Shown piece by piece: positions 32,623 through 43,025 of a stretch of 64,000 bases of DNA. The notes under the pieces were generated by a model. That model was not told where the DNA came from. It made no database searches and saw only the letters and a list, made by a program, of their open reading frames with translations. The translations under genes were made by a program, and so were the position numbers. This stretch comes from Rhodococcus rhodnii NBRC 100604 (GTDB lineage Bacteria > Actinomycetota > Actinomycetes > Mycobacteriales > Mycobacteriaceae). Every line of letters starts with the position of its first letter. Position 1 is the stretch's first letter. The stretch covers positions 62,001 through 126,000 of the forward strand of contig NZ_BCXD01000009.1 in assembly GCF_001894925.1 (NCBI RefSeq). Reading direction: 5' to 3'.

Positions 32623-33240
32623 ATGGAACCTTTCACCACTCACACCGGCATCGGCGTTCCGCTGCGCCGCTCCAACGTCGACACCGATCAGATCATCCCC
32701 GCGGTCTACCTCAAGCGAGTCACACGAACGGGATTCGAGGACGGGCTCTTCGCCGGATGGCGGCAGGATCCGAGCTTCGTGCTCAACACGCCGCCGTTCG
32801 ATCGCGGTTCGGTCCTCGTGGCCGGACCCGACTTCGGGACGGGCTCCTCGCGCGAGCACGCCGTGTGGGCACTGTCCGATTTCGGTTTCCGCGTCGTGAT
32901 CTCGGCGCGATTCGCGGACATCTTCCGCGGGAACGCCGGTAAGGCAGGGCTGGTCGCGGCACAGGTGGAGCAGTCGGACGTCGAGTTGCTGTGGAAGCTC
33001 ATCGAGCAACAGCCCGGTCTCGAGCTGACGGTCGACCTCGAGAGCAAGACCGTCTCGGCGGGAACGACCGTGGTGGCGTTCGAGATTGACGACTACACGC
33101 GGTGGCGTCTGCTCGAAGGACTCGACGACATCGGGCTCACATTGCGGCAGGTCGAGGCGATTTCGGAGTTCGAAAAGGCAAGGCCGTCATGGAAACCGGT
33201 GACGATCGCGGGCAGTGGCGGAACGGACGGTACGAACTGA
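32623..33240 (+). CDS. leuD: 3-isopropylmalate dehydratase small subunit
   Basis: This 205-aa swivel-domain partner of LeuC has the conserved [14 protein letters not shown] near the N terminus and the [14 protein letters not shown] active-site loop. ATG at 32623 follows CAGGAGAG. It completes the LeuCD isomerase, and the pair is transcribed as one unit away from the IclR gene. Confidence 0.97.
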   Translation: MEPFTTHTGIGVPLRRSNVDTDQIIPAVYLKRVTRTGFEDGLFAGWRQDPSFVLNTPPFDRGSVLVAGPDFGTGSSREHAVWALSDFGFRVVISARFADIFRGNAGKAGLVAAQVEQSDVELLWKLIEQQPGLELTVDLESKTVSAGTTVVAFEIDDYTRWRLLEGLDDIGLTLRQVEAISEFEKARPSWKPVTIAGSGGTDGTN

Positions 33241-33369
33241 GATTCGCAGCACTGTAGACGCATCGCGGATTCCGAAAGAGCGGACGTCGCAGGACCGTAA
33301 ATACAATTCACAGCGGACATTCGAGGGCGCGCCGTGCGAGAACTGGCGTGGCCCATGATGTTCATGCCG

Positions 33370-33434
33370 TAGTCTTGGGTTCACTGTTGAAAGCAGGCGG
33401 TCCAGAGGTGGGCCGAAATCTCGCGGAGGAATCC
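33370..33434 (+). promoter_or_regulatory. hupB promoter region
   Basis: TAGTCT (33370-33375) is a plausible -10 element. The transcript would have a leader of about 50 nt ending in GGAGGAA, a strong ribosome site, just before the hupB ATG. Nothing else is recognised in the leuD-hupB gap. Confidence 0.4.
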
Positions 33435-34157
33435 ATGAACAAGGCAGAGCTGATCGACGTTCTGACCGAGAAACTCGACTCGGACAGGCGAACCGCAACC
33501 GAAGCCGTCGAGAACATCGTCGACATCATCGTCCGTGCCGTGCATCGTGGCGAGAACGTCACCATCACCGGTTTCGGAGTGTTCGAGCAGCGTCGCCGCG
33601 CCGCTCGAGTGGCACGCAACCCGCGTACCGGCGAAACCGTCAAGGTCAAGCCGACTTCCGTCCCGGCGTTCCGTCCCGGGGCTCAGTTCAAGGCGGTCAT
33701 CGCCGGCAGCCAGAAGCTTCCGGCTTCGGGTCCCGCCGTCAAGCGCGGCGCAACGGCCCCGATCAAGAAGGCCGCCAAGAAGACCGCCGCGAAGAAGACC
33801 ACGGCGAAGAAGACCGCGGCCAAGGCACCCGCCAAGAAGACGACGGCGGCCAAGACCACGGCGGCCAAGACCACGGCAGCGAAGAAGACCGCGGCCAAGG
33901 CTCCTGCGAAGAAGACCGCGGCGGCCAAGAAGACCACGGCCACCAAGGCGCCCGCGAAGAAGACCACGGCGGCCAAGAAGACCACGGCCACCAAGGCGCC
34001 CGCGAAGAAGACCACGGCGGCCAAGAAGACCGCGGCCAAGGCTCCTGCGAAGAAGACCGCGGCGGCCAAGAAGACCACGGCCACCAAGACCGCGGCGAAG
34101 AAGGCCCCCGCCAAGAAGACTGCGGCGAAGAAGACCGCCGCGAAGCGCGCGAAGTAA
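33435..34157 (+). CDS. hupB: HU-family nucleoid protein with Lys/Ala tail
   Basis: This 240-aa nucleoid-associated protein joins an HU domain (residues 1-90, with the DNA-binding arm [17 protein letters not shown]) to a tail of about 135 residues made almost only of Lys, Ala, Thr and Pro, in repeated KKTAAK and KAPAKK units like the histone-H1-like tail of mycobacterial HupB. The tail binds DNA and is a known acetylation and methylation target in mycobacteria. ATG at 33435 has a strong GGAGGAA site. Repeat number probably differs between strains, because the underlying DNA is itself repetitive. Confidence 0.96.
   Translation: MNKAELIDVLTEKLDSDRRTATEAVENIVDIIVRAVHRGENVTITGFGVFEQRRRAARVARNPRTGETVKVKPTSVPAFRPGAQFKAVIAGSQKLPASGPAVKRGATAPIKKAAKKTAAKKTTAKKTAAKAPAKKTTAAKTTAAKTTAAKKTAAKAPAKKTAAAKKTTATKAPAKKTTAAKKTTATKAPAKKTTAAKKTAAKAPAKKTAAAKKTTATKTAAKKAPAKKTAAKKTAAKRAK
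33766..34150 (+). repeat. Internal DNA repeats of the hupB tail
   Basis: Units built around AAGAAGACC, GCGGCCAAG and GCCACCAAG recur many times. Two copies of a block of about 50 nt lie back to back near 33957-34060. They encode the Lys/Ala tail and are a likely site of length variation. Confidence 0.85.
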
Positions 34158-34177
34158 CTCGCACCGCCTCCGGATCG

Positions 34178-34227
34178 ACACCGACGGCGACGCACTCATC
34201 GAACGATGGGTACGTCGCCGTCGGTGT
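34178..34227 (+). terminator. Terminator after hupB
   Basis: A perfect 15-bp stem (ACACCGACGGCGACG / CGTCGCCGTCGGTGT) encloses a 20-nt loop that itself contains a 5-bp stem (CATCG/CGATG). TTT follows. It lies between hupB and the convergent mutT1 and may serve both. Confidence 0.75.
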
Positions 34228-34274
34228 TTCGACGGGAGTGTGTTCGGAAGAGCGCGTTCGACTCCGCGCCCCGG

Positions 34275-35198
34275 TCAGGTCTTGGGCAGTGGCGAATCGA
34301 TGTGGTCGGCGGCGACGAGCTTGCCGTCGAGCAGCGACAGTACCCACGTGCTCGCCTTCAGGCCACGCGCCGGCGGCAGCCGAACGCCGTCGCGTTCCGC
34401 CCACCATGCCATGACGTCCGGAATGACTCCGCCCTGGCTGCACACGACCCTGCCCTCGCCGAGCGAGGCGATCTCCTGCAGACGGTCATGGGCTGCACGA
34501 GGATCCGCGACGTAGGCCTCCTCGGACAGCGTCGGTTCCGACTCGATCGGCGTCCCCAGCACGATGGAGAGCGGCTCGAGGGTCTGGACGCACCGCGTGC
34601 GGTCGGCGGAGTGCAGGTACTCGGCACCGAACGCTTCGAGCACCGGCACCAGCGCGTCGGCCTGACGCCGCCCCTTCGATTCCAGAGGGCGCAGCCGATC
34701 GTCGCCGCGATACTTCTTGCGGCTCCCGGCCTTCGCGTGCCGCACGAGCAGCAGCGTCGAGGTGTCGGGCGGCAGATCGAGGAACTCGCGGAGCACCTTG
34801 CGATCCATCGGATACGAGAGATGATCCTCCGCCTCGGCGGCGGGGAGCCACCGCAGCTCGTCGACTTCGTCGTTGGGGACGAACGAGCCGGAGACGGCCT
34901 CCGCCGTCCAGTAGAGCACCCGCTTGAGTTTGCGGTGCCCGGGCACCGGGTACGTCTCGGCGCGAAGGTACCGCCCGAGACGTACGTCGAATCCCGTTTC
35001 CTCGCGAACCTCGCGAACCTCGCGTACCGCAGCGGATATCGCGGTCTCGCCCGGATCGAGCTTGCCCTTGGGAAACGACCAATCATCGTATTTCGGACGA
35101 TGGATGATCGCGATCTCGAATTCCCGTTCGCGCTGCGTCGAATGCCGCCACACCACGCAACCCGCCGCGAAGATGTTCGCCTTCACCTGTTTCACCAC
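34275..35198 (-). CDS. mutT1: MutT1-type Nudix hydrolase with histidine phosphatase domain
   Basis: This 307-aa protein has two domains: a Nudix domain (residues 8-140) and a histidine phosphatase domain starting at LLLVRHAKAG (R153-H154). That combination is typical of actinobacterial MutT1, which cleans 8-oxo-guanine nucleotides and hydrolyses diadenosine polyphosphates. The Nudix box begins at G45, with E51 correctly placed, but carries one extra Arg-Glu-Val: REV-REV-REETG instead of REV-REETG. The extra three residues come from a perfect 9-bp tandem duplication (35000-35024). This may change activity. GTG start at 35198. It lies directly after ppk. Confidence 0.92.
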   Translation of the reverse strand: MVKQVKANIFAAGCVVWRHSTQREREFEIAIIHRPKYDDWSFPKGKLDPGETAISAAVREVREVREETGFDVRLGRYLRAETYPVPGHRKLKRVLYWTAEAVSGSFVPNDEVDELRWLPAAEAEDHLSYPMDRKVLREFLDLPPDTSTLLLVRHAKAGSRKKYRGDDRLRPLESKGRRQADALVPVLEAFGAEYLHSADRTRCVQTLEPLSIVLGTPIESEPTLSEEAYVADPRAAHDRLQEIASLGEGRVVCSQGGVIPDVMAWWAERDGVRLPPARGLKASTWVLSLLDGKLVAADHIDSPLPKT

Positions 35199-35213
35199 GC
35201 GCTCGGCCTCCCG

Positions 35214-37463
35214 TCAGGCGCCCGGGTCGATCCGACTGCGCATGAGCGCCTGCTGATGTTCGCGGACGTCGTCGCGATCGTGTGGCGACGCCACCCAGCT
35301 GCCGTCGCCGTGCAGCACCCAGCACCGCGTGCGGGGATCGAGTGCGGAGTCGAAGATGTCGGAGAGCTGCGCCGTCAGACGCGGATCCTTCACCTGCACC
35401 ATGACTTCGACGCGACGATCGAGATTGCGGTGCATCATGTCGGCGCTGCCGATCCAGAACTCGTCGGTCGCGCCGAAGTGGAACATCCGCGAATGTTCGA
35501 GGAAGCGGCCGAGGATCGAACGCACCTCGATGTTCTCGCTCAGCCCGACGACCCCCGGTCGCAGTGCGCAGATACCCCGGACCACGATCTGGACGGGGAC
35601 GCCGGCGAGCGAGGCCCGGTACAGCGCATCGATGACCTGTTCGTCGACGAGGGCGTTGGCCTTGAGGCGGATTCGGGCGGAGCCGTCGCCCGCGACCTTC
35701 GCGTCGATCTCCCGCGCGATGCGATCGATGATCCCGGTCCGCACGCCGTACGGCGCGACGAGAAGATTGCGGTACTCGGACTTTCGGGAGTAGCCGGTCA
35801 GCGAGTTGAACAGGTCGGTGAGATCCGCGCCGATCTCCGGTGCCGCGGTGAGCAGTCCGATGTCCTCGTACAGGCGTGCCGTTTTCGGGTTGTAGTTGCC
35901 CGTGCCGATGTGGCAGTAGCGCCGGATGTGCGAGCCCTCGCGGCGCACGACGAGGCACGTCTTGCAGTGCGTCTTGAGACCGACGAGCCCGTACACGACG
36001 TGGACGCCCGCCTGTTCGAGCTTGCGGGCCCACCGGATGTTCGCCTGTTCGTCGAAGCGTGCCTTGATCTCGACGAGGGCCACGACCTGCTTGCCGGCGG
36101 ACGCGGCGTCGATGAGAGCGTCGACGATCGGCGAATCTCCCGACGTGCGATAGAGCGTCTGCTTGATCGCGAGGACCTGCGGATCGGCCGCGGCCTGCTC
36201 GATGAATCGCTGCACGCTCGTCGAGAACGAATCGTACGGATGCTGTACGAGCACATCGCCTTCGCGGAGCGTCGAGAACACGCTCTTGGGGGTCTCGCGC
36301 TCGCCGAAGGCCGGGGGAGTCGCGGGGACGAAGGGGACGTCCTTGAGTGCGGGCCGGTCGACGCCGTACACCTGCATGAGGCTCGACAGATCGAGCAGTC
36401 CCGGAACCTGCACGACGTCACCGGGATCGACGTCCAGTTCGCGCAACAGGAGTTCGAGCATGTGATCGGTCATGTCGTCCGAGACCTCGAGCCGGACCGG
36501 CGAACCGAACCGGCGCCGTGCGAGTTCGCGTTCGAGTGCCTGCAGCAGATCCTCGTCGCGATCCTCCTCGACCTCGAAATCCGCGTTGCGTGTGATGCGG
36601 AACACGTGATGCTCGGCGATCTCCATGCCCGGGAACAGCACGTCGAGGTGCGCCGAGATCAGGTCCTCCATCGGGAGGAAGGCGTCGATCGCGCCGGGGG
36701 AGTCGTCCCGCCGAACCCGGACGAAACGGTCGACGTTGTCGGGGACCTTGACGCGCGCGAAATGTTCGCCGCCGGTGGCCCGATCCTTCACCGTCACCGC
36801 GAGATTGAGGCTCAGGCCGCTGATGTAGGGGAAGGGATGCGCGTGATCGACCGCGAGAGGCGTCAGGACGGGGAAGACCTGATCGGTGAAGTAGACCGAG
36901 AGCCGCCGCCGATCGCTCTCGCCGAGCTCGGACCACGCGATGACCGAGACTCCCTGATCCGCGAGAGCGGGGCGCACCTCGTCGAGAAAGACGCGAGCAT
37001 GCTTGACCGACAACTCCTGATTGCGCCGCGCGATGAGCGCCAGCTGCTCGCGCGGCGACAGCCCGTCTGCCGACCGCACCGAGAGGCCCATCTCGTCGCG
37101 GCGCTTGAGTCCCGCGACGCGCACCATGAAGAACTCGTCGAGATTCGACGCGAAGATCGCGAGGAACTTCACTCGCTCGAGAAGGGGGAGCGAGGGGTCC
37201 TCGGCGAGCGCGAGCACCCGCGAATTGAAGTCGAGCCAACTGAGTTCGCGGTTGAGATAGCGGTCGTCGGCGAGATCCGCGGTGTGAGTGCTCGGCAGCG
37301 AGACGGTCGCCGCGGGCGGCGCCGTCGGAATCGACGGGGAGACCGGCGCCACCACGGGACCCGCCTGCTCGCCATCGGTGCGATCGGACCCCGACGCGGA
37401 GCGCGCGCGAGAACCGGACGCGGAACGGGACGGACGCGAGGACACGCTGTCGGAAGTACTCAC
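35214..37463 (-). CDS. ppk: Polyphosphate kinase 1
   Basis: This 749-aa enzyme makes polyphosphate from ATP at the membrane. After a Ser/Arg/Pro-rich N-terminal 65 residues, the family begins at [20 protein letters not shown]. The catalytic-histidine region is [20 protein letters not shown], and [14 protein letters not shown] is a further conserved segment. M. tuberculosis Ppk1 is 742 aa. The GTG at 37463 is 7 nt after the cofC stop, so cofC-ppk-mutT1 form one operon, as in Rv2983-Rv2984-Rv2985. No ribosome site is obvious. Confidence 0.95.
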   Translation of the reverse strand: MSTSDSVSSRPSRSASGSRARSASGSDRTDGEQAGPVVAPVSPSIPTAPPAATVSLPSTHTADLADDRYLNRELSWLDFNSRVLALAEDPSLPLLERVKFLAIFASNLDEFFMVRVAGLKRRDEMGLSVRSADGLSPREQLALIARRNQELSVKHARVFLDEVRPALADQGVSVIAWSELGESDRRRLSVYFTDQVFPVLTPLAVDHAHPFPYISGLSLNLAVTVKDRATGGEHFARVKVPDNVDRFVRVRRDDSPGAIDAFLPMEDLISAHLDVLFPGMEIAEHHVFRITRNADFEVEEDRDEDLLQALERELARRRFGSPVRLEVSDDMTDHMLELLLRELDVDPGDVVQVPGLLDLSSLMQVYGVDRPALKDVPFVPATPPAFGERETPKSVFSTLREGDVLVQHPYDSFSTSVQRFIEQAAADPQVLAIKQTLYRTSGDSPIVDALIDAASAGKQVVALVEIKARFDEQANIRWARKLEQAGVHVVYGLVGLKTHCKTCLVVRREGSHIRRYCHIGTGNYNPKTARLYEDIGLLTAAPEIGADLTDLFNSLTGYSRKSEYRNLLVAPYGVRTGIIDRIAREIDAKVAGDGSARIRLKANALVDEQVIDALYRASLAGVPVQIVVRGICALRPGVVGLSENIEVRSILGRFLEHSRMFHFGATDEFWIGSADMMHRNLDRRVEVMVQVKDPRLTAQLSDIFDSALDPRTRCWVLHGDGSWVASPHDRDDVREHQQALMRSRIDPGA

Positions 37464-37470
37464 GGTTCGA

Positions 37471-38250
37471 TCATCCACGACTCTCGCCACCTCCGACAAT
37501 CGATGACGCGAAGTGCCGGCGAACACCCGGCAGCGACAGCGTCTCCGCCGTCGCCGGCCCCACGCCGAGGTGCACCGCCGCACGCAGATCGTCGCCGGTG
37601 TCGACGTCGGTACGCAGCCCCGGCCACGCCCCCGCCAGGGCGTGTGCCCCCGACGCGCGGTGGCGGAGCGCCGAATCCGCCCCGAACGCGGGAGCGAGCG
37701 GCCGCAGCGGATCGCCGTGGATCAGCAACGCCGTGCCGGTCCCGTGCCGATCGGTGACGAACGCGCGCGGGGTCGAGCCCGTATGGCGCAGAACGTCGTC
37801 GAGCTCGGCGCCCGTGAGCGAGGGCAGGTCCGCCTGGAGCGCGACGAGCATCGCCTCCGGGTGGGACGCGCGTACCACGTGGGCCGCGGCGGCGAGGGCG
37901 CGATTGAGCCCGTCGTCGGGGCCGGCGCCGTCGCGCGGCCCCTCGTCCGTGCGGGCCGCCGGATCCGCGATCACCCGCGCCCCGAGCAGGCGTGCCCGTT
38001 CGGCGATTCTGGCGTCGGGCGTCACGACGATCGCGTCGTCGACACCGCGCGCGGACGTCGCGGCGGCGAGCGTGTCGGCGAACATCGCGACGACGAGTTC
38101 GGCGCGAGCGCCCGGGTCCACGGCGTGATCGAGGCGGGACTTCGCGATCGCGAGGTCCTTGACGGCCATGAGGACGTGCACCCCGCCGCCGGGTGGACGA
38201 GGATCGGGGGTGGCCGCGCTCCCGCGTGGGGTCGTGTCGCCGGACGGCAT
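37471..38250 (-). CDS. cofC: Phosphoenolpyruvate guanylyltransferase CofC/FbiD
   Basis: This 259-aa nucleotidyltransferase activates phosphoenolpyruvate (or 2-phospholactate) with GTP in coenzyme F420 synthesis. The fold starts at [19 protein letters not shown] with the conserved lysines, and the metal-binding segment [16 protein letters not shown] follows. Position matches FbiD (Rv2983) beside ppk. ATG at 38250 includes a short Pro/Gly-rich N-terminal stretch; a start closer to HVLMAVK is possible. Divergent from gpsA. F420 synthesis supports the idea that the PPOX protein at 29772-30251 could use F420. Confidence 0.9.
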   Translation of the reverse strand: MPSGDTTPRGSAATPDPRPPGGGVHVLMAVKDLAIAKSRLDHAVDPGARAELVVAMFADTLAAATSARGVDDAIVVTPDARIAERARLLGARVIADPAARTDEGPRDGAGPDDGLNRALAAAAHVVRASHPEAMLVALQADLPSLTGAELDDVLRHTGSTPRAFVTDRHGTGTALLIHGDPLRPLAPAFGADSALRHRASGAHALAGAWPGLRTDVDTGDDLRAAVHLGVGPATAETLSLPGVRRHFASSIVGGGESRG

Positions 38251-38386
38251 GCATCGATCTTGCCAGTGTGCGGGCGTTAGTGTGGCAGCGGACCGAACAT
38301 CGGGCGACGAGATCGGCGAGCCGGCGAGCCGGAAGGCAGCCGGCGAGCGCGACGAGTGGAACACGAACAGCGGAAGAGGGGGCGAT

Positions 38387-39400
38387 GTGAGCGAAGCCGT
38401 CGTGATGGGCGCGGGATCGTGGGGGACGGCGCTCGCGAAGGTTCTCGCGGACGCCGGGGGTGACGTCACGATGTGGGCGCGGCGCGACGAACTCGCGCGG
38501 GTCGTGGACACCGAGCACGAGAATCCGGACTACCTCCCCGGCATCGCGCTGCCGGAATCCATTCGCGCGACGCACGATCCCGAGGCGGCTCTGCGCGACG
38601 CGGGCCTCGTCGTGCTCGCGGTTCCCTCGCAGACGCTGCGTGCGAACCTCGACGACTGGTGCTCGCTGATTCCGGAGGACGCCACGATCCTCAGTCTCGC
38701 CAAGGGAATCGAGACGGGCACGCTCATGCGCATGACGGAGGTCGTCGCCGGGACGACGGGCGCCGATCCCCGTCGCGTCGCCGTTCTGTCGGGCCCGAAC
38801 CTCGCCCGCGAGATCGCGCTCGGTCAACCCGCGGCAACCGTCGTCGGATGCACCGATCACGACCGCGCACGGCTCGTGCAGAAGCAGCTCGCGACCGGAT
38901 ACTTCCGTCCGTACACGACCGACGACGTCGTCGGCTGCGAGATCGGCGGCGCGTGCAAGAACGTCATCGCGCTCGCGTGCGGCATGGCCGTCGGAGTGGG
39001 ACTCGGCGAGAACACCGTCGCGAGCATCATCACGCGCGGACTCGCCGAGATCATCCGGCTCGGGGTCGCGTGTGGTGCGAAACCCGCGACGTTCTCGGGA
39101 CTCGCGGGCATCGGCGACCTCGTCGCGACGTGCACCTCGCCGCTCTCGCGCAACCGCTCGTTCGGTGAGCGGCTCGGGCGCGGCGGCTCGCTCGACACCG
39201 CGCAGGCCGCGACGCACGGACAGGTCGCCGAGGGCGTGAAGTCGAGCGGCTCGATCCGCGAACTCGCGGCGCGCCACGGCGTCGAGATGCCGCTCACCGA
39301 CGCCGTCGATCGGGTCTGCCACGAAGGACTCGCGGTGCAGGAGGCCATCGAGCAGTTGCTGGGCCGTAGCACCAAACCGGAGTACCGCCACGACTGGTGA
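38387..39400 (+). CDS. gpsA: Glycerol-3-phosphate dehydrogenase [NAD(P)+]
   Basis: This 337-aa cytoplasmic enzyme reduces dihydroxyacetone phosphate to glycerol 3-phosphate for phospholipid synthesis. The nucleotide loop is [17 protein letters not shown] at the N terminus. Catalytic lysine segments are [10 protein letters not shown] and [15 protein letters not shown]. The C-terminal substrate site has [19 protein letters not shown] at 38387 has AGAGGGGG upstream. ddl follows closely with its own promoter-like element. Confidence 0.95.
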   Translation: MSEAVVMGAGSWGTALAKVLADAGGDVTMWARRDELARVVDTEHENPDYLPGIALPESIRATHDPEAALRDAGLVVLAVPSQTLRANLDDWCSLIPEDATILSLAKGIETGTLMRMTEVVAGTTGADPRRVAVLSGPNLAREIALGQPAATVVGCTDHDRARLVQKQLATGYFRPYTTDDVVGCEIGGACKNVIALACGMAVGVGLGENTVASIITRGLAEIIRLGVACGAKPATFSGLAGIGDLVATCTSPLSRNRSFGERLGRGGSLDTAQAATHGQVAEGVKSSGSIRELAARHGVEMPLTDAVDRVCHEGLAVQEAIEQLLGRSTKPEYRHDW

Positions 39401-39452
39401 TCCACCGCGACATCGCGCAGGCCGTGGCGCGCGCATCGCCCCGGTTCCCCGG

Positions 39453-39458
39453 TACGGT
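39453..39458 (+). promoter_or_regulatory. Leaderless -10 of ddl
   Basis: TACGGT lies 7 nt before the GTG at 39466, with no ribosome site in between. It supports this start over an in-frame GTG at 39397 that overlaps the gpsA stop. Confidence 0.45.
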
Positions 39459-39465
39459 TTGGGAC

Positions 39466-40563
39466 GTGAGCACACCCCGCACCAAGGTCGCCGTCGTCTT
39501 CGGTGGCCGTAGCAACGAACATTCGGTGTCCTGTGTCTCGGCCGGCGCGATCCTGGGTCACCTCGACACCGACCGCTACGAGATCGTCCCGATCGGCATC
39601 ACGACCGAGGGGCGCTGGGTGCTCGGCCCGTCCGATGCGGGCGAGCTGACCATGAGGGGACGCGAACTGCCCGCGGTCGACGCGACCGGCGCCCGGCTCG
39701 CCCTCGCCGCCGACCCCTCCCGCGCCGGCGAGCTCGTCGCTCTCGACGGCGCCAGCGCACAGGACGCCCTCGGCTCCGTCGACGTCGTCTTCCCCGTCCT
39801 GCACGGGGCCTACGGCGAGGACGGCACCCTCCAGGGGCTGCTCGAACTCGCGGGTGTGCCGTACGTCGGCCCCGGTGTCCTCGCGAGCGCCGCGGGAATG
39901 GACAAGGAGTTCACGAAGAAACTCCTCGCCGCCGAGGGCATTACGGTGGGGACGCAGATCGTGCTCCGCCCGCACGATCCCACCCTCACCGACGAGCAGC
40001 GAGCGACGCTCACGCTCCCGGTCTTCGTGAAGCCCGCGCGGGGCGGCTCGTCGATCGGCATCACCCGGGTCAGCGACTGGTCTCGGCTCGACGACGCGAT
40101 CGCCCACGCCCGAAGCCACGACCCGAAGGTCGTCGTCGAATCGGGTATCGACGGACGCGAAGTCGAATGCGGTGTCCTCGAGTTCCCCGACGGCGACGTC
40201 CGCGCGAGCGCCGTCGCCGAGATCAAGATGGTCCAGGACGGCGACGCGTTCTACGACTTCGACTCCAAGTACCTCGACGACGTCGTCCAGTTCGACGTAC
40301 CCGCGAAGCTCGACGACGAGACGACGGAGCAGATCCGCGAACTCGCGGTGCGGGCGTTCCGTGCGCTCGACGCCCAGGGGCTCTCCCGCGTCGACTTCTT
40401 CGTGACGAAGGACGGGCCCGTCGTCAACGAGGTCAACACGATGCCGGGATTCACCCCGATCTCGATGTACCCGCGGATGTGGGAGGCGACCGGACTCGAG
40501 TACCGGGACCTGCTGTCGACGCTCGTCGAGACGGCGCTCGCCCGCGGCACCGGGCTTCGCTGA
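39466..40563 (+). CDS. ddl: D-alanine--D-alanine ligase
   Basis: This 365-aa ATP-grasp ligase makes D-Ala-D-Ala for peptidoglycan. The N terminus [19 protein letters not shown] is the family signature. [15 protein letters not shown], the ATP loop [15 protein letters not shown] and the Mg-binding [16 protein letters not shown] are all present. The GTG at 39466 gives a start directly at the conserved domain. It pairs with gpsA as in M. tuberculosis (Rv2982c-Rv2981c), but with its own likely leaderless promoter. Confidence 0.96.
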   Translation: MSTPRTKVAVVFGGRSNEHSVSCVSAGAILGHLDTDRYEIVPIGITTEGRWVLGPSDAGELTMRGRELPAVDATGARLALAADPSRAGELVALDGASAQDALGSVDVVFPVLHGAYGEDGTLQGLLELAGVPYVGPGVLASAAGMDKEFTKKLLAAEGITVGTQIVLRPHDPTLTDEQRATLTLPVFVKPARGGSSIGITRVSDWSRLDDAIAHARSHDPKVVVESGIDGREVECGVLEFPDGDVRASAVAEIKMVQDGDAFYDFDSKYLDDVVQFDVPAKLDDETTEQIRELAVRAFRALDAQGLSRVDFFVTKDGPVVNEVNTMPGFTPISMYPRMWEATGLEYRDLLSTLVETALARGTGLR

Positions 40564-40570
40564 CGCGCCG

Positions 40571-41236
40571 TCAGTTGCCCGGGACCGGGATCGGTGCCGG
40601 ATCGATCGGCGCCGGGGGCAGCGTGTCCGCCATCACCTCGGAGAACACCTGCAGCGGCGTCGGCCCCGACCCGTTCGGGATCGTGACGCCCACGTAGATC
40701 CCGCGATCCACGGCGAACCAGCTGCTCGACTCGAGGCCGATGCTCTCGCCCGACACCTCGAACCACTGCACGTCGTCGACGATCTGCAGTGCCGACGCCT
40801 GATCGAACTCGAGCGGACGGTCGACGCCGCACCGAAGCACGATCGGTTCGTTCGGCTCGTCGTCGAAGGTGACGACCCGCCACGCGGCGGTCGCCTCGGG
40901 AGCCGGTTCCACGAGGGACGCTCGCTCGAAGTCGCCGACGGCCTCGGGCAGTGCGTCGAGCAGCGACGCGCACTGCGGCGAGCCCGACTCGGGCGCGGGG
41001 ACGGGGCCCAGCGAAACGGGCTCGGGATCTGCGGACCGGCCCGCGAGCAGCGCCGAGACGATCACGGCGACGATCACCGCGACGGGAAGCGCGACCGCCG
41101 TCGCGAGGACGGCGGGACTGCGCACCGGACGCGCGCGTCCGGTGTCGGTGGGCTGCTCGTCCGCACGGCCCGCGGCCGTGTCGCCGTGGCCTGCAGGCGT
41201 GTCGCCGTGGCCCGTGCTCGTCTCGTCGTCCTTCAC
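40571..41236 (-). CDS. DUF3515 membrane-anchored protein
   Basis: This 221-aa protein matches Rv2980 in position. A polar, repeat-like N-terminal 40 residues (GHGDTPAGHGDTAAG) is followed by one membrane span (about residues 43-67). An extracytoplasmic domain carries two cysteines (QCASLL and LRCGVD) that could form a disulfide. The family has no known function; the gene lies beside cell-wall ddl and is convergent with it. The GTG at 41236 is the only reasonable start. Confidence 0.8.
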   Translation of the reverse strand: MKDDETSTGHGDTPAGHGDTAAGRADEQPTDTGRARPVRSPAVLATAVALPVAVIVAVIVSALLAGRSADPEPVSLGPVPAPESGSPQCASLLDALPEAVGDFERASLVEPAPEATAAWRVVTFDDEPNEPIVLRCGVDRPLEFDQASALQIVDDVQWFEVSGESIGLESSSWFAVDRGIYVGVTIPNGSGPTPLQVFSEVMADTLPPAPIDPAPIPVPGN

Positions 41237-41341
41237 GATATCCTACTCGGTAGAGTCGCTCCCAACTCGTCCGAAACTACCGGGCTCCGCCCACTCCGTA
41301 CATTTCAGGGAGCACTCATCGAACCGCCCGTCGACCCGACC

Positions 41342-42280
41342 GTGACCGAGGTCGGGGAGTTCTCGCTCATCGACCGCGCGACCGCGCGCCGTCGCCAGCC
41401 TGCGACGACGGAAATCGGGCCGGGCGACGACGCCGCAGTGGTCCGCGCCCCGGACGGGCGCGTCGCGATGTCGATCGACATGCTCGTCGAGGGACGGCAC
41501 TTCCGGCTCGACTGGTCGTCGCCGCGGGACGTCGGTGCGAAGGCCGTCGCGCAGAACGCCGCCGACATCGCCGCGATGGGGGCACGGCCCACGGCGTTCG
41601 TCGTCGGGATCGGATGCCCTCCCACGACCGCCTCGTCCGTTCTCGACGAGCTGTCGGACGGAATCGGCAGTGCGGCAGAGGAACTCGGTGCGGGTGTCGT
41701 CGGCGGAGATCTCGTGCAGGCGCCGTCGCTCATCGTCTCGGTCACGGTTCTCGGGGACCTCGAGGGTCGCGCCGCGGTCGAACGGAGCGGCGCGCGCGAC
41801 GGCGACGTCGTCGCCGTCGCGGGGCCGCTGGGCCGATCGGCGGCGGGTTACGCACTGCTGCGAGAGGGCATTACGGACGGCCCGCTCGTCGACTCCCACC
41901 GCGTGCCGACGCCGCCCTACGCGAGCGCACTCGCCGCGGCGCGTGGTGGTGCGCACGCGATGATCGACGTCTCCGACGGCCTGCTCGCGGACGTCGGTCA
42001 CATCGCGGCGGCATCCGGCGTCGTCGTCGACATCGACTCGGCGGCGGTCCCCGTCGACCCCGCCGTCGCCCGGGTCGCGGCGGAGCGAGGGGTGGTAGCA
42101 GCTCTGGACTGGACCCTCACCGGTGGTGAGGATCACGCGTTCGCGGCGACCTTCGCCGACGGCACCGTGCCGGCCGGCTGGACTGTGATCGGCACCGTGC
42201 GTGCGGCGTCGCCGGACGCGGGCGTCCTCGTCGACGGCGTGTCCTGGACGGGTTCCCCGTCGTGGGAGTCGTTCACGTAG
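41342..42280 (+). CDS. thiL: Thiamine-monophosphate kinase
   Basis: This 312-aa enzyme phosphorylates thiamine monophosphate to thiamine pyrophosphate, the cofactor of IlvB among others. The family motifs are GPGDDAAVV, the Mg/ATP-binding segment [31 protein letters not shown], and [16 protein letters not shown]. The GTG at 41342 is the first suitable start but has no close ribosome site; a promoter-like TACATT lies near 41299. It diverges from the DUF3515 gene and precedes ung. Confidence 0.93.
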   Translation: MTEVGEFSLIDRATARRRQPATTEIGPGDDAAVVRAPDGRVAMSIDMLVEGRHFRLDWSSPRDVGAKAVAQNAADIAAMGARPTAFVVGIGCPPTTASSVLDELSDGIGSAAEELGAGVVGGDLVQAPSLIVSVTVLGDLEGRAAVERSGARDGDVVAVAGPLGRSAAGYALLREGITDGPLVDSHRVPTPPYASALAAARGGAHAMIDVSDGLLADVGHIAAASGVVVDIDSAAVPVDPAVARVAAERGVVAALDWTLTGGEDHAFAATFADGTVPAGWTVIGTVRAASPDAGVLVDGVSWTGSPSWESFT

Positions 42281-42287
42281 TAGCCGA

Positions 42288-42293
42288 TATAGT
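42288..42293 (+). promoter_or_regulatory. ung -10 element
   Basis: TATAGT, an excellent -10 match, would start a transcript near 42300 with a 30-nt leader. GGAGGAGA then positions the ribosome on the GTG at 42330. Confidence 0.45.
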
Positions 42294-42329
42294 CCTTCCG
42301 CGTCAGCAATGCAGGTGGAGGAGAGTGCA

Positions 42330-43004
42330 GTGCCCGTACCCGTGTCCGAACTCGTCGACCCCGGATGGGCCGCGGCGCTCGCGCCCGTCGCCGACCGCGT
42401 GACCGAACTCGGGGAGTTTCTGCGTGCCGAGAACGCCGCAGGGCGCGGTTACCTGCCGTCGGGCCCGAACGTGTTGCGCGCGTTCACGGTTCCGTTCGAA
42501 TCGGTGAAAGTGCTGATCGTGGGCCAGGATCCGTACCCGACTCCGGGACATGCTGTGGGACTGAGCTTCTCGGTGGCGCCCGACGTCCGGCCGGTCCCGC
42601 GCAGCCTCGCCAACATCTACACCGAGTACTCCGCGGACCTCGGTCACCCGACGCCCTCCACCGGTGACCTGACGCCGTGGACGGAACAGGGTGTGCTCCT
42701 GCTGAACCGGGTGCTGACGGTGACGCCCGGCAAGCCCGCCTCGCATCGGCGGCGCGGCTGGGAGGACGTCACCGAACAGGCCATCCGGGCGCTGGTCGCG
42801 CGGGGGACGCCGCTCGTCGCGATCCTGTGGGGACGCGACGCGCAGTCGCTCGCCCCGATGCTCGGCGACGTCCCGCGGATCGAATCCGTTCATCCGTCGC
42901 CGCTGTCCGCCTCACGCGGGTTCTTCGGGTCGAAGCCGTTCGGGCGAGCCAACGCTCTGCTCACCGAGCTCGGCGCCGAGCTCGTCGACTGGCGACTGCC
43001 GTAG
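42330..43004 (+). CDS. ung: Uracil-DNA glycosylase
   Basis: This 224-aa family 1 glycosylase removes uracil from DNA. The catalytic loop is [17 protein letters not shown] with the water-activating D67, and the minor-groove loop is [16 protein letters not shown] at 42330 is chosen because GGAGGAGA lies 8-15 nt upstream; an in-frame ATG at 42309 is less well placed. Convergent with the enoyl-CoA hydratase gene. Confidence 0.95.
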   Translation: MPVPVSELVDPGWAAALAPVADRVTELGEFLRAENAAGRGYLPSGPNVLRAFTVPFESVKVLIVGQDPYPTPGHAVGLSFSVAPDVRPVPRSLANIYTEYSADLGHPTPSTGDLTPWTEQGVLLLNRVLTVTPGKPASHRRRGWEDVTEQAIRALVARGTPLVAILWGRDAQSLAPMLGDVPRIESVHPSPLSASRGFFGSKPFGRANALLTELGAELVDWRLP

Positions 43005-43025
43005 CCGGTCCCGCGGCGCGGGGCG

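Noticed and set aside
33766-34150. Regular repeats resembling a CRISPR array
   Set aside because: They are in frame within hupB, have no unique spacers and encode the Lys/Ala tail. No cas genes are nearby.
34206-37757. An 1183-codon open frame antisense to mutT1 and ppk
   Set aside because: The coding strand clearly encodes Nudix and PPK motifs. The antisense product is low complexity and spans gene boundaries.
39397-39465. ddl start overlapping the gpsA stop
   Set aside because: The extra 23 residues are not like the Ddl family, and the -10 hexamer supports GTG 39466.
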